A DNA stretch of 64,000 nt, taken from contig NZ_CP121464.1 in NCBI RefSeq assembly GCF_029690045.1, forward strand, positions 1,178,001 to 1,242,000, given 5' to 3'. Positions 8,622-18,800 of this stretch are shown one piece after another. The position numbers and the translations under genes were made by a program. The DNA is from Janthinobacterium rivuli (GTDB lineage: Bacteria; Pseudomonadota; Gammaproteobacteria; Burkholderiales; Burkholderiaceae_D). Numbering within the stretch: position 1 is the first letter of the stretch; every line of letters begins with the position of its first letter. The notes beneath the pieces are model-generated. The model made no database searches, was not told the DNA's origin, and saw only the letters and a program-made list of their open reading frames with translations.

Positions 8622-9004
8622 GGCTGCTCCGATCCCCGGCGGGCCAGCAGTTGCAGCTCGTCCAGGTCTTTGTTTAGTTCGGAAAGTGTGAAGGACAGCA
8701 GTTTCGGCTTGCTGCGGAAACTGGCGCGCACGCCCAGCAGGGTGGCGATGGCGGCGACGATGAAGACGGCGGCCGTGATGGCGATGGCGGCGATGCGGTG
8801 CGTATCCCAGAACAGCACGATGACGAGGAACACGATCAATACGAGGCCGACGAACAGGCACAACAGTGCCAGCATGGCCAGCGCCAGATAGGACAGGAAG
8901 CGCAGCGACTCTTCTTCCATTTCCACGGCCGCCAGGGCCAGACGTGTCTGGACGATGGCGGCGAGGGTCGCTGCGACTTGGGCGACATGGTGCACGATAG
9001 CCAT
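8618..9004 (-). CDS. phage-holin-like membrane protein (YqjE family)
   Basis: Membrane protein of 128 residues in the YqjE/phage holin 3_6 family. An N-terminal helix (VAQVAATLAAIVQTRLALAA) is followed by two adjacent membrane segments (LALAMLALLCLFVGLVLIVF and IAAIAITAAVFIVAAIATLL) and a charged C-terminal tail. Despite the family name there is no phage context here. It sits between the DUF883 gene and the YqjK-like gene and overlaps the latter by four bases. Function unproven, probably envelope stress. Confidence 0.85.
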   Translation of the reverse strand: MAIVHHVAQVAATLAAIVQTRLALAAVEMEEESLRFLSYLALAMLALLCLFVGLVLIVFLVIVLFWDTHRIAAIAITAAVFIVAAIATLLGVRASFRSKPKLLSFTLSELNKDLDELQLLARRGSEQP

Positions 9005-9049
9005 ATGCTGCCTTTCGCGTCAGGAGACGGCCAAGGCCGTCGGTACTGT

Positions 9050-9406
9050 CTAGCGGCGTGACGAGGAAAGCAGCAGGCCGAACAGCACGCCCACGACGGC
9101 GCCCGCGCCCACGGCTTTCCACGGATTGTCCTGCACGTATTCGTCGGTGGCCTTGGCCGCCTTCTTGGTCCGTTCGAGCAAGTCTTCTTCCAGCTTGATC
9201 AAGTCTTTCTTGGCCGTTTCCAGGGTGGCGATGAACTTGTCCTTGACGGCTTTGACATTCTCGCCCGTCTGATCCTTGGCGCCGTCGAGCCAGCCTTCCG
9301 CTTCATTGATGACGGTTTTCAGGTCGCCGACCAGTTTGTCGCGGGCCTTGTCGGCGTCGGCGAGGATGCTGTCGCTGCTGGATTTTCCGGTATGTATCGA
9401 GCTCAT
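9050..9406 (-). CDS. DUF883 family protein (ElaB/YqjD-like)
   Basis: Protein of 118 residues with a long charged helix (roughly 20-90, rich in Lys/Asp/Glu), an NPWKAVGAGAVVGVLFGLLL glycine-rich membrane anchor and a short SSRR tail. This is the ElaB/YqjD/YgaM layout. In E. coli these tail-anchored inner-membrane proteins bind ribosomes in stationary phase (family knowledge). First gene of the yqjD-yqjE-yqjK-like operon. Ribosome site TGAGG lies before the ATG. Confidence 0.88.
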   Translation of the reverse strand: MSSIHTGKSSSDSILADADKARDKLVGDLKTVINEAEGWLDGAKDQTGENVKAVKDKFIATLETAKKDLIKLEEDLLERTKKAAKATDEYVQDNPWKAVGAGAVVGVLFGLLLSSSRR

Positions 9407-9471
9407 GTATTACCTCATGGAAGTGAAACTGCACAGTGAAATACCAGTGTAGGCAGCTGCGGCCAGGCTGT

Positions 9472-9504
9472 CTTGCGCCGCCTCAAGGGCTACCGCGGCG
9501 CAAG
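9472..9504 (-). terminator. strong inverted repeat after ubiA
   Basis: A perfect 10-base inverted repeat, CTTGCGCCGC (9472-9481) and GCGGCGCAAG (9495-9504) with a 13-base loop, begins ten bases after the ubiA stop. There is no T-run on either strand, so it is either a weak or Rho-assisted terminator or a 3' stabilising stem. It also lies upstream of the DUF883 gene. Confidence 0.5.
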
Positions 9505-9513
9505 GATGATTGC

Positions 9514-10368
9514 TTAACGGAAAGCAAAGTCCAGAACCACGCCCGCAAACACCGCCGCTCCTAGCCAGTTATTATGCCGGAATGCCGCAAAACACGGCAT
9601 ACGCTCGCGTGCGCGGATCAGGGTGTAGTGGTAAACGGCGCAGCCGGCCGCAACTACCAGGCCCGCGACGAACCAGTAACGCAAGCCCAGATACCAGCCG
9701 CATGCCAGCCACAGCAGCAGGAAAACGGCATAGCAGAACATGACGATGGCCACGTCGTAGCGGCCAAAGGTGATGGCCGAGGTCTTGATGCCGATTTTTA
9801 AGTCGTCGTCGCGGTCGACCATCGCGTATTCCGTATCGTAGGCCACTGCCCAGAAAACATTGCCGAGCAGCAGCAGCCAGGCGACGACGGGCACGGCATC
9901 CGTGATGGCGGCAAAGCCCATGGGAATGCCGAAACCGAAGGCGATGCCGAGATACGCTTGCGGAATGGCAAAGAAACGCTTGAAGTAGGGATAGGTGCCG
10001 GCGATGATGACGGCCGCCACGGACAGTTGCTTGGTCAGCGCGTTGAGGGGCAGGATCAGGCAAAAGGCCAGTACGGTCAGCACGCCGGCCACGGCCAGCG
10101 CTTCCTTGCCGCTGATGCGTCCGCTGGTGATGGGGCGCTCGGCCGTGCGCTTGACGAATTTGTCGATATCCTGGTCGGCGTAGTCGTTGATGGCGCAGCC
10201 TGCCGAGCGCATCAGGAAAGTGCCAAGAGTAAAGATGAGCAGCAGCCGCCAGTCCGGCACGCCCTGCTGCGCCAGCCACAGCGCGCACAGGGTAGGCCAC
10301 AGCAGCAATACGGTACCGATAGGCTTGTCCAGCCGTATCAGGCGGAAATACAGCGCCAGCTTGTTCAT
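9514..10368 (-). CDS. ubiA: 4-hydroxybenzoate octaprenyltransferase
   Basis: Attaches the polyprenyl chain to 4-hydroxybenzoate in ubiquinone synthesis, in the inner membrane. The 284-residue product is polytopic and carries both aspartate-rich motifs of the family, [19 protein letters not shown] and [12 protein letters not shown], which bind magnesium-prenyl diphosphate. Full length for UbiA. It lies downstream of oxyR on the same strand with a 58-base gap, so co-transcription is possible but not shown. Confidence 0.96.
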   Translation of the reverse strand: MNKLALYFRLIRLDKPIGTVLLLWPTLCALWLAQQGVPDWRLLLIFTLGTFLMRSAGCAINDYADQDIDKFVKRTAERPITSGRISGKEALAVAGVLTVLAFCLILPLNALTKQLSVAAVIIAGTYPYFKRFFAIPQAYLGIAFGFGIPMGFAAITDAVPVVAWLLLLGNVFWAVAYDTEYAMVDRDDDLKIGIKTSAITFGRYDVAIVMFCYAVFLLLWLACGWYLGLRYWFVAGLVVAAGCAVYHYTLIRARERMPCFAAFRHNNWLGAAVFAGVVLDFAFR

Positions 10369-10426
10369 GGAAGACTCGATCTTGTTGAAGAGAAAGGTCG
10401 ATTATCGCAAATAGTATGTAAATGTA

Positions 10427-11365
10427 CTATTCGTCGTCTTCGCACAAGGGGGTGATGCCAGGCAAGTTGCAGCTGGCGATGGCCGCGCACAAGGCGTCGA
10501 TGGCGGCCTTGCGCGTAAAACTCTTGCGCCACAGCATGACCACCCGGCGCGATGGCACGGGGGCGGCGAAGGGCCGGTATTCGAGCATGCCGTCGGTGGC
10601 GTGCATATTGGCGACGGAGGCGCGCGGCAAGACCGTCAGGCCGATGCCGCTGGCCACCATGTGGCGGATGGTTTCCAGTGAAGAACCTTCGAACGTGCGC
10701 TGCATGCCGTTGCCGGGCGAGGAAAAACGCGCCATTTCGGGGCACACTTCCAGCACCTGGTCGCGGAAGCAGTGGCCATTGCCCAGCAGCAGCATGGTTT
10801 CCGATTTCAAATCCTGCGCGGCGATTTTGTCACGCGCCGTCCATGGATGCTGGCGCGGCATGGCGACGACGAACGGCTCGTCATACAGTTCCTGCATGGC
10901 CATGCCGTGGTCGGGCAGGGGCAGGGCCATGATGGCCACGTCCAGTTCGCCCTGGCGCAGCAATTCGAGCAGGCGAACCGTGAAATTCTCCTGCAAGATC
11001 AAGGGCATCTGCGGTACCTGGTCTATCATGGCCTTGACCAGCGGCGGCAGCAGGTAGGGGCCGATCGTGTAGATCACGCCCAGGCGCAACGGGCCGGCCA
11101 GCGGGTCCTTGTTTTGCTTGGCGAGTTCCTTGATGGCGGCCGTCTGTTCCAGCACGCGCTCGGCTTGCGCAATGATCTGCGCGCCCAGGGGCGTGACGGA
11201 GATTTCCGCGCCGCCCCGTTCGAACAGGACCACGCCCAATTCGTCTTCGAGTTTCTTGATGGCCACTGACAGGGTGGGCTGGGCAACGAAGCAAGCTTCC
11301 GCGGCGTGGCCGAAGTGCTTCGCTCGCGCGACTGCAACGATATATTTCAGTTCAGTCAGTGTCAT
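10427..11365 (-). CDS. oxyR: hydrogen-peroxide-sensing LysR regulator OxyR
   Basis: LysR-type activator of the peroxide response, 312 residues from the ATG at 11365; the open frame continues upstream but homologues start at MTLTELKYIVAVA. It has an N-terminal helix-turn-helix (HFGHAAEACFVAQPTLSVAI) and the redox cysteine pair in NGHCFRDQVLEVC, spaced as in E. coli OxyR Cys199/Cys208. An intact pair argues for a true OxyR rather than a generic LysR protein. It is divergent from the DUF3717 gene. No catalase or alkyl hydroperoxide reductase gene is next to it here. Confidence 0.95.
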   Translation of the reverse strand: MTLTELKYIVAVARAKHFGHAAEACFVAQPTLSVAIKKLEDELGVVLFERGGAEISVTPLGAQIIAQAERVLEQTAAIKELAKQNKDPLAGPLRLGVIYTIGPYLLPPLVKAMIDQVPQMPLILQENFTVRLLELLRQGELDVAIMALPLPDHGMAMQELYDEPFVVAMPRQHPWTARDKIAAQDLKSETMLLLGNGHCFRDQVLEVCPEMARFSSPGNGMQRTFEGSSLETIRHMVASGIGLTVLPRASVANMHATDGMLEYRPFAAPVPSRRVVMLWRKSFTRKAAIDALCAAIASCNLPGITPLCEDDE

Positions 11366-11499
11366 AGGTTGATTGAAACACAGGAAGTACTTACTTGCAA
11401 TGAATGAAAGGTGGCGCAAACGTGAAACTGTGGCGCCAATGGCGTATTGTAGCGGATCGCCCCCTATAATGCGGGACCGGGCGGCGAAGGGAGACGGTG

Positions 11500-11739
11500 A
11501 TGGAATTGCGGATGCAGGCGCTGGAAGCGGCAATCAATTACTGGCGCGCCAGGCAACCGGCGCGCGGCAATGAATATGCGCTGTCGTCGCCCGTCAGCCG
11601 CCTGGCCGCCGTGTATGCGCTGATGATTTACAACCGGCAAGATTGCATCGCCGAAGAGGGCCTGGAGCCGGCCGTCCTGGCCTTGATCGATGCCTGGCGC
11701 CGCGATGCCGGCGGCATCCAAGGCGATAGCCACGCCTGA
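11500..11739 (+). CDS. DUF3717 domain small protein
   Basis: Small helical protein of 79 residues with the DUF3717 pattern EAAINYWRARQPARGNEYAL and LAAVYALMIYNR. Function unknown; known as a conserved betaproteobacterial family. I chose the ATG at 11500 because GGAG lies just upstream; a GTG directly before it is possible. A TATAAT box lies at 11465-11470 but has only a poor -35 match. It is 44 bases ahead of rfaE2 and probably in the same transcript. Confidence 0.8.
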   Translation: MELRMQALEAAINYWRARQPARGNEYALSSPVSRLAAVYALMIYNRQDCIAEEGLEPAVLALIDAWRRDAGGIQGDSHA

Positions 11740-11783
11740 GAGTGACCCTAGCGTGACCCTATTTAACCCTACAAGAGATATCC

Positions 11784-12266
11784 ATGCCTGATTTTGAAAA
11801 CAAACTGTGCGGCCGCGACGAATTGCGCGCCCGCGCCGCGGCCCTGCCGAAACCCGTGGTGGTGACGAACGGCGTGTTCGACATTTTGCACCGCGGCCAC
11901 GTGACGTATCTGGCGCAGGCGCGCGCACTGGGCGCCTCGCTGATCGTTGCCGTGAATACCGATGCTTCAGTGAAACGCCTGGGCAAGGGTGATGATCGCC
12001 CCCTGAACAACTGCGAAGACCGCATGGCCGTGCTGGCCGCGCTGGAAGCCGTGAGTCTGGTGGTGCCGTTTTCGGAAGACAGCGCCCTGGAAGTGGTGCA
12101 GGACATCGAACCGGAAATCTATGCCAAGGGCGGCGACTACGACATGGCGGCCATCCCCGAAGGCAAGGCCGTGCTCGCGTATGGCGGCCAGGCCGTGGCC
12201 ATCGATTTCGAGCATGACCGCTCGACCACCAAGTTGTTGACGAAAGTGCGGACGCAGCAAGGCTGA
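11784..12266 (+). CDS. rfaE2: D-glycero-beta-D-manno-heptose 1-phosphate adenylyltransferase
   Basis: Activates heptose 1-phosphate to ADP-heptose for the lipopolysaccharide inner core. The 160-residue product is the stand-alone adenylyltransferase half of HldE. It has the nucleotidyltransferase signature TNGVFDILHRGHVTYL with the HxGH motif, and the C-terminal DRSTTKLLTKV segment with the family ISTT-like motif as RSTT. No kinase half (RfaE1) is fused or adjacent, consistent with the split arrangement common in betaproteobacteria. A ribosome site (AGAGAT) precedes the ATG. Confidence 0.95.
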   Translation: MPDFENKLCGRDELRARAAALPKPVVVTNGVFDILHRGHVTYLAQARALGASLIVAVNTDASVKRLGKGDDRPLNNCEDRMAVLAALEAVSLVVPFSEDSALEVVQDIEPEIYAKGGDYDMAAIPEGKAVLAYGGQAVAIDFEHDRSTTKLLTKVRTQQG

Positions 12267-12281
12267 GGACTGTCGTCAATG

Positions 12282-12310
12282 TTTCCATACAGATAAAAAG
12301 ACGTTACTAT
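12282..12310 (+). promoter_or_regulatory. candidate promoter of the tubulin-like module
   Basis: TTTCCA (12282-12287), a 17-base spacer and TACTAT (12305-12310) form a plausible sigma-70 promoter in the 126-base spacer after rfaE2, about 80 bases ahead of the first gene of the module. Pattern match only. Confidence 0.35.
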
Positions 12311-12392
12311 GAGAACTGCCAGGGCTGCGACTTCGTTTCGTCAGCCCCAGCACGTTACACCGTCTGAATGCATTGCTAGTCATAGAAAATAA

Positions 12393-13877
12393 ATGGACCA
12401 TAAAACTTCTGGGGATTGGCCACTGCCCTCCGGCGCCTGGCACGTGGATGACGAGGGCGCATGGAGCATGCAGCGCAGCGCGGACGGCCAGAACGTCTCG
12501 CCCTTGGTGAGCGATGCCGATATCGGCAAGCTGATGCTCGCGCGGCGCCTGCCCGCGGCGGCCGGCGCGCCCGTGCGCCAGTTCCCGCCCGAATTTGCGT
12601 TCGACCCCGCTTCGGGCGCGGCCTTGCAAGTGCCGCCCGACACGTCAATTACCCCGCCGTGGGTGCCGCCCTACGGCGCCTATCCCGTCAGCGACGTGCC
12701 GCCAACCGGCCCGGCCGGCTTGCGCCAGGCCAGCGTGCCCCTGAAACTGGCCGACCAGCGCGCGCGCGAAGAGCATGCGCAGGCAGATGCCTCGCTGCCC
12801 ATGCCGCCGCCCGGTGAATACGAATTTTTTTCCGCGCAGTTCGGCACCAGCGCGCCCGCGCTGCTGGCGCTCGACCCGCGCAAGGCCGTCTTGCACGCCT
12901 GGCTGCCCGCCTCGAAACGCTGGCTGGCGCTGGATCCCGACTATGGCAGCCTGCTGGCCGAATCGGACCTGGCCCACGGCGCCTGGCGCGCCGAGCTGGT
13001 GCCGGAGTTCAATAGCGTGCTGGTCTTGCCGACCAGCCATGGTCTGGCGTGCATCCGTCCTGACGTGCCTTCGCTCACCTATGTGGTCGAGCACGTGGGC
13101 GGCGCGCCGTGTGCGGCCGCGCCCGTCTGGTTCCAGAACCGCCTGTGGGCGCCGCTGCGCGACGACGACGGCCGGATCCGCTTCGTCAATCTTGATGCCG
13201 CGCAAAAGCCGGGCAGCGACGTGCTGCTCGACGGCCTGTTTGATCTGGGCAACGTCAGCGCGCCCGTCGCCTACAACCGCATGGCCGTGTGGCCTTGCGC
13301 CAACGGCCAGCTGCGCCTGCAGCTGCAGCCGGACGGCAACGTGGCCGCCTCGTTCACACCCTGGCCCGAAGGGCTGGTGCCGCATTTCGAATTCGGCAGC
13401 CCCTACGTGTCGCGCGACGGCGGCCTGTGGCAGCTGTGCTTCGAGCGCAACCGCGGCACCTATGTTTACGTGAAACTGGGCGCGCAGTCCGAACGTGCCG
13501 ACGCGCTGGCGCCGCGCCTGTGTTCGGGCAGCTTCAATTACCGCTTCGCCACCAAGCTGAAAACGGCGCCATGGGAAGAGCCGGAACACGGCGACGATGG
13601 CGGCAAGAACCAGGCCGTTATGCCGCTGCTGGAGTCAGGCGTTGGCAACAGCGTCTTTGGCGTGAAATTTGCCACCAGCGCCGGCCTGTCGAGCGTGCTG
13701 CGCTCGAACGAGCGCCTGGCCGCCCAGTTGGTGCAGGACGATGAATTGCGCGAAACCGTGTTTCATACCTTTGCCGTCGGCGAGCCGTGGCGGGTGCGCC
13801 TGTTTGTCCATGAAGGCATGCTGTGGGCGTATCACCCGCTGCTGTCGCGCATTGATGGCTGGGCCTTGCAGGCATGA
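12393..13877 (+). CDS. large protein of unknown function, first gene of the tubulin-like module
   Basis: Product of 494 residues that I do not recognise. No signal peptide or membrane helix is visible, so it is probably cytosolic. The N-terminal 140 residues are Pro/Ala-rich (for example PPWVPPYGAYPVSDVPPTGP). The remaining part has a rhythm of short hydrophobic strands with tryptophans (HAWLPASKRWLALDP, VWFQNRLWAPL, GGLWQLCF) that could be a beta-propeller; that is inference. The stop overlaps the ATG of the vWA-like gene (ATGA), so the two are translationally coupled and likely act together. No clear ribosome site precedes its ATG. Confidence 0.75.
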   Translation: MDHKTSGDWPLPSGAWHVDDEGAWSMQRSADGQNVSPLVSDADIGKLMLARRLPAAAGAPVRQFPPEFAFDPASGAALQVPPDTSITPPWVPPYGAYPVSDVPPTGPAGLRQASVPLKLADQRAREEHAQADASLPMPPPGEYEFFSAQFGTSAPALLALDPRKAVLHAWLPASKRWLALDPDYGSLLAESDLAHGAWRAELVPEFNSVLVLPTSHGLACIRPDVPSLTYVVEHVGGAPCAAAPVWFQNRLWAPLRDDDGRIRFVNLDAAQKPGSDVLLDGLFDLGNVSAPVAYNRMAVWPCANGQLRLQLQPDGNVAASFTPWPEGLVPHFEFGSPYVSRDGGLWQLCFERNRGTYVYVKLGAQSERADALAPRLCSGSFNYRFATKLKTAPWEEPEHGDDGGKNQAVMPLLESGVGNSVFGVKFATSAGLSSVLRSNERLAAQLVQDDELRETVFHTFAVGEPWRVRLFVHEGMLWAYHPLLSRIDGWALQA

Positions 13878-15349
13878 AGGCGCGCGTCCTGATCGCGGCC
13901 TGCGCCGCTTTACTCAGTGTCAGTGCAGCCGCCGCGCAGGCGGCCGGCATCCAGCAAGCGTTTCTCGTGCAAAACTCGGGCTGGATGGAGCCGTTTTACA
14001 CGGATGAGCATTCGCAGCTGAAAGCCCTCGTGGGCGCCGTGGCGCAGGCTGCGACGAGCCCGTCCGACAAGGTCTACACGCTGGCCTTCAGCCAGAGCAG
14101 CGGCAGCAATGTGTCGCCCGCACTGATCGGGCAGGGACAGGGCGGCGCCGGCGTGGCGGGCCAGCTGGCCAGCCTGGGTCTGGCGCGCAAGAGTGCCGGC
14201 GGCGCGCTGGCCGACACGGATTTCCAGGAAGCCGTCACCAAGACCATTACGGGACCATTCCAGTCCGCTTCCGGCATCGTGTGGATCTTTACGAATAACA
14301 AGAACAGCCCCAACAACGACAGCCAGACGGCCGAGCGTAACCGCGACTTTTACCGCTTGCTGCACCTGGAACCGTCGATCACCAAGACGGTGGTGTTTCC
14401 CTTGCGCATGCCCGTGCAGGGCAAGCTGTACAGCGCCAAGGGCTTGATGGTGTATGCGCTCGCGTACGGCCAGCCGGCGTCCGAGGCTTTGACCCGCATC
14501 CTGGCCGAAGGGCGCTTGTCGCAAGTGCTGACGCGCCCGCCCGCGCGATTAAAACCGGTGGACCAGGATGCCGTGCGCATCGTGCCCCAGTCCGTCAAGA
14601 ACAGCGCCAATGTGCACGCCAGCCTGGGCCGCGACGGGCGCACCATCGTGCTCGACGTCGATGCGGCCAAGCTGGTGCCGCAAGTGGTGCTGCAGGCGTC
14701 CCTGCAAAACATGTTTTTCCCGTACGTGATCGACAGCGCCAAAGTGCACGCCAGCCTGGCCGGACAGAACGCACCGCTGCACGTTGCGCCGGATCAAATC
14801 CGGCAGCTGCAGCCGGGCGCCAGCCAGTCCGTGCAGGTACAGTTTGCGCTGCCGATGGCGCAGATTCCGTCGCCATGGTCGGCGCAGGCGATCGCCGCCA
14901 TGGGCAAGCAGGTGACGCTGCCCATGCAGGCGCAGGTGGGCCTGTCGGAACAGCGGCTGGCGCTGGCGTCCAGCTTTGGCAAGGATTTGCAGGAACTGTT
15001 CCCCGGCGACCCGATATCCAGCATGTTTACGCCGCCCGACAGCGTGCGCGCCTCGCAGGCAACGATACCGCTGCTGGTGCGCATCCAGTATCCGCTGCTG
15101 CCCGTGCTGGTGATACTGGGCGGCGTGCTCGCGCTCGTGCTGGGCTTGCTGGCGCTGGGCCTGGTCAGTACGCGTGCCACGCGCTACAAGGTGCTGGCCG
15201 ACGGCGTGCAGCGCCAAGTGCTGTTGAAGCCATTCAAGAGCGTGCAGATCCGCGACGATGACGGCCGCGACATTGGCGAACTCAAGCGGGGCCTGGGCCA
15301 GCCGGCCGTCGTGCGCGTGGCAGAAGGCCATACCTTGAGCCTGGCCTGA
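13874..15349 (+). CDS. exported vWA-like protein with C-terminal membrane anchor
   Basis: Product of 491 residues. A signal peptide ends near Ala24. A von Willebrand A-like domain follows: strand 1 with FLVQNSGWMEPF (30-41), GGALADTDFQEAV in the middle, and VWIFTNNKNSPN for the later strand. The metal site is degenerate: DxSGSM reads QNSGWM and the later TDG reads TNN, so magnesium binding is doubtful. Around 400-428 there is one membrane helix (PVLVILGGVLALVLGLLAL), then a 60-residue basic cytosolic domain. The large domain would be periplasmic, with a short tail inside to contact cytosolic partners. It overlaps the upstream gene by 4 bases. Confidence 0.75.
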   Translation: MKARVLIAACAALLSVSAAAAQAAGIQQAFLVQNSGWMEPFYTDEHSQLKALVGAVAQAATSPSDKVYTLAFSQSSGSNVSPALIGQGQGGAGVAGQLASLGLARKSAGGALADTDFQEAVTKTITGPFQSASGIVWIFTNNKNSPNNDSQTAERNRDFYRLLHLEPSITKTVVFPLRMPVQGKLYSAKGLMVYALAYGQPASEALTRILAEGRLSQVLTRPPARLKPVDQDAVRIVPQSVKNSANVHASLGRDGRTIVLDVDAAKLVPQVVLQASLQNMFFPYVIDSAKVHASLAGQNAPLHVAPDQIRQLQPGASQSVQVQFALPMAQIPSPWSAQAIAAMGKQVTLPMQAQVGLSEQRLALASSFGKDLQELFPGDPISSMFTPPDSVRASQATIPLLVRIQYPLLPVLVILGGVLALVLGLLALGLVSTRATRYKVLADGVQRQVLLKPFKSVQIRDDDGRDIGELKRGLGQPAVVRVAEGHTLSLA

Positions 15350-15393
15350 ACAATCACTCCCTAAAAATTCCTTCCATTCAACAGAGGCATACC

Positions 15394-15831
15394 ATGGCGC
15401 AAGACACTCCAAAAGACAACACTGGTTTTACCCTGCCGGCCCCGGCGTCCGCGCCGCCAGCGGCGGACGCACCGGCTGCAGGTACCGCCACCACGGCTAC
15501 CACCGAACCTGCGCCCGCGCTCGATCCCGCCAGCACGACCGATACCTCGTCGCGCGACACCCTGGTCGGCGGCGTCGTGCTGTTGCTGCTGTTCATCGCC
15601 TTTTTCTTTGCCAAGAATGCCTACGCGAATGGCCTGGTGGCCAAGCGCGTGCCGCCGAACAAGGCCAATGCCTCGGGCTGGTGGTTGTTCATCTTCCTGG
15701 CCAGCCTGGCGACCGGCGTCGTGCTGGCCGCCGTGAACGCGCATAAATTCCTCGCGCCACTGTTCATGGGACCGCTGGTGCTGGTGGGCCTGGTTGCCCT
15801 GTTGCTGACATTTACATCGAGCCGCCGCTAA
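15394..15831 (+). CDS. small three-helix membrane protein of the tubulin-like module
   Basis: Product of 145 residues with no family I recognise. The first 55 residues are a Pro/Ala/Thr-rich disordered arm. Three membrane helices follow (VGGVVLLLLFIAFFFA near 59-75, WWLFIFLASLATGVVLAAV near 97-115, LFMGPLVLVGLVALLLTF near 121-138), and it ends in SSRR. It lies 44 bases after the vWA-like gene and 34 bases before the tubulin-like gene with good Shine-Dalgarno spacing in both cases, so it is part of the same operon. A membrane docking role is likely but inferred. Confidence 0.7.
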   Translation: MAQDTPKDNTGFTLPAPASAPPAADAPAAGTATTATTEPAPALDPASTTDTSSRDTLVGGVVLLLLFIAFFFAKNAYANGLVAKRVPPNKANASGWWLFIFLASLATGVVLAAVNAHKFLAPLFMGPLVLVGLVALLLTFTSSRR

Positions 15832-15865
15832 GCCCGCCGTAACACGCTGAATCCAAGGAATCACC

Positions 15866-18800
15866 ATGGCAGAGAACCTGAACCAAACCATCACCGGCGG
15901 CGCCAGCGAGCGCAAGCAGGACAAGATCATCGAACTGCGCCCGACCCTGTTCATCGGCATCGGCGGCACGGGCATGCAGGTGCTGATGCGCGTGCGCCGG
16001 CGCGTCCTCAACACCCTGTGGGGCGGCGCGGGCAACCGCACGCGCATCGAGGGCCTGGCCGACTTTCCCATCGCGCAATTCATCCATTTCGACCTCGACA
16101 ATGGCGCCGTGATCGAGAGCGGCGAGTCGCAGGCGAAGGACTTGCAGTTCGACCAGGTGAAGTTCACGGACGATGACAAGGTGGTCGAATCGTTCGACAT
16201 GGACAAGTACAGCCGCGATGAAGATTCCCTGGAAAAATATCCGCACATCAAGGAATGGCTGCCGCTGACGCCGCAGCGCATCCGCGAATTGCGTTTCGAC
16301 ATGAGCAGCGGCGCCGGCCAGATCCGCGCCGTCTCGCGCCTGTATTTCTTCGATAAATATGCCAAGATCCGCGACAAGATCCGTTTGAAGCTGAAAGCGT
16401 TGAAGGCGGGCCTGTCACACGAGCGCCAGTTGGCCGAGCTGGGTTTACGCATGGAAACGAACCGTTTCCGCATCGTCATCGTCGGTTCCGTAGCCGGTGG
16501 CACGGGTTCCGGCTCCTTCCTCGACATGGGCTTGCTGGCGCGCTGGCTGGCGCGCAGCGAAGTGGGCGCGGCCGACGTGGAGCTGATGCTGTTCTTGCCG
16601 ACCGGCTACACCAAGGCCAACAAGGACCGGGTCGAGGCCAATGGCTACGCGGCGCTGATGGAGCTGGAATCGGCGATGATGGGCAACAAGGGCTACGTCG
16701 GCCGCTGGGATGCGTATGACCGTCCGGAACTGACGCGCGAGCCGTACAGCGAGGTCTACCTGATCGATTCGGGCAACCTGGCCCAGCAGCATACTAAGGA
16801 TGTCAGCGACGTCTACCACATGGTGGCCGATTCGCTGTTCGAGGATTTTGCCTCGGCCGACTTCGCGCGCGCCAAGCGCTCGATCGCCGTCAACCAGGCG
16901 CAGCACAAGAACTCGCTGTACAACGCGCCCGTGCCGCAAGACCGTTTCGGCGACATGCGCCTGTATTTCTCGAAGCGCTTTTCCTCGTTCGGCATGGCCG
17001 TGCTTGATACGCGCCAGGAAGCGGCGCGCGACGAGCGGGCTCACCGCTGGGCCGGCGCCATGCTGCAAGCGTTCTTTGGCGTGGGCGGCACGGATGCGGG
17101 CGCCAACCGGGCCACGGATACGCAGCGCGATAATTTCCTGGCTGCCAATATGTTCCTGAAGGGCACGCCGTTCAGCGATTTCCCCGAGTTTTCCGACAAG
17201 AGCATCGAACTGAAGCGCTCCAGCGGCGACTTCATCGATTTCCGCGTCGTCGACGAATTGCTGGAAGACCGCCACGGCCACTTGCTGGCCGGCGTGGAAA
17301 ACCGGGTCAATACGCGCATCAACGATATCCGCACGGGCTTCGACCGCAGCGAATGGCCGGCGCAGGTGCGCGACGCCATGAAACACCTGGAACGCGACGC
17401 CGTGCGCGACCAGGATTCCACGGCCGACACGACGGAAGACCGCATCAGCAAGCGCCGCCGCGAAGTGCTGGAAGACGTCAAGAAAGTCGTGCGCGACCAG
17501 CTGTATGGCTATCTTGATAATAAGGAATTTGGCGGCCTGGAATACGTGTTGTCGCTGGTGGAACAGATCAAGGACCGTATCGAGGCGCCGGGCAGCGGCT
17601 TGACGGCGCAGATCGGCAACAATGCCGAGCGCTACCGCGAAATCAAGGAAGCCGTGCGCTCGCGCGAATATGAGCGCCTGTTGAACAACCTGGAGCAGAC
17701 GCGCAGCACCTTCGGTTTCCTCAGCAATGGCGAAAAGCAGGCCGGCGTGGTGATGGATCATTTGCGCACGGAAATGGCGAATGCCCTGAAATTCCATTTG
17801 CGCGCCAAGGCGGCGGACGAGTCCGTCATCCTGCTGGGCGAACTGTCGCGCTGGCTGGGCAACCGGGTCGGCGTCGACGCACAGGGCCGCGCGCAGTGGA
17901 ATGGCCTGGTGGGCGAGCTGCAAACGGGCCGCGAAGGCGTGCTGGCCATGCTGGCGGAACTCAAAACGGCCAATACCATCCTGCAAAAGGACCTGGACAA
18001 GGAACACGCGACCCTGATCGTCATTCCCGTCACGGAAAAAGACATTGCGCTGCCATCGGCGGCCACCTTGCGCCAGTGGGCCGATGAAGCGTTCAAGGAC
18101 ATGGGCGGCTCGAAAGCGCTGTTCCCCATGCTGGCCGAACCGGCGCAGCGGGGCTTGATCCTGGCCAAAGTCACGCGCATGGCCGAGAACATGATCGCCA
18201 CGGCCGGCCTGACCGAAGGGGCGACCAGCACGCCCGACCCGCTGTTCGAGGCACTGGAACAGATGGAGGTATCCGAACGCCTGGACCGCTTCCGCAAGCT
18301 GCTGGCCTGCTCCATGCCATGGATCGACGCCAATATGGCGGGCGATTTCACGGTCGTGTCGGACCAGTTCAAGTGCGTGATCGGCGTGGCCAACGCGGCC
18401 GCCTTCAAGGCGAAGTTCGGCGCCGAGCTCGAATCGTGCATGCCGACCCAGGTGGGCATCACGGTGAACCAGCTGGAAATCGTCGAGACGGGCATTCGCG
18501 GGCGCGCCGTCTGCTATTGCGAGCTGGCCGGCGTGCCGATGACGGTGCTGCGCGGCCTGGAAGGCTGGCGCACCAGTTACCGCAAGGAAGGCGACAACGA
18601 CAAGGCGCCGACCCACACGCATATCGATCCAACGCAATTCACGCACCCGATCGCGCCCAATACGGACGAGATGAAGCGCCTGGCGGAAGATTTTGGTGAG
18701 TTCCTGCAAGCGATCATGCTGGGCGTGCTGACGCGCCACACGGGCCGCGTCGTGCCGCCGGGCCAGTACCAGTTTGCCGTCGAGCCGGGTGACTTGCGCC

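Noticed and set aside
8618..9004. Holin-like gene as evidence of a prophage
   Set aside because: It belongs to the chromosomal yqjD-yqjE-yqjK-like operon; no other phage gene or attachment site is nearby.
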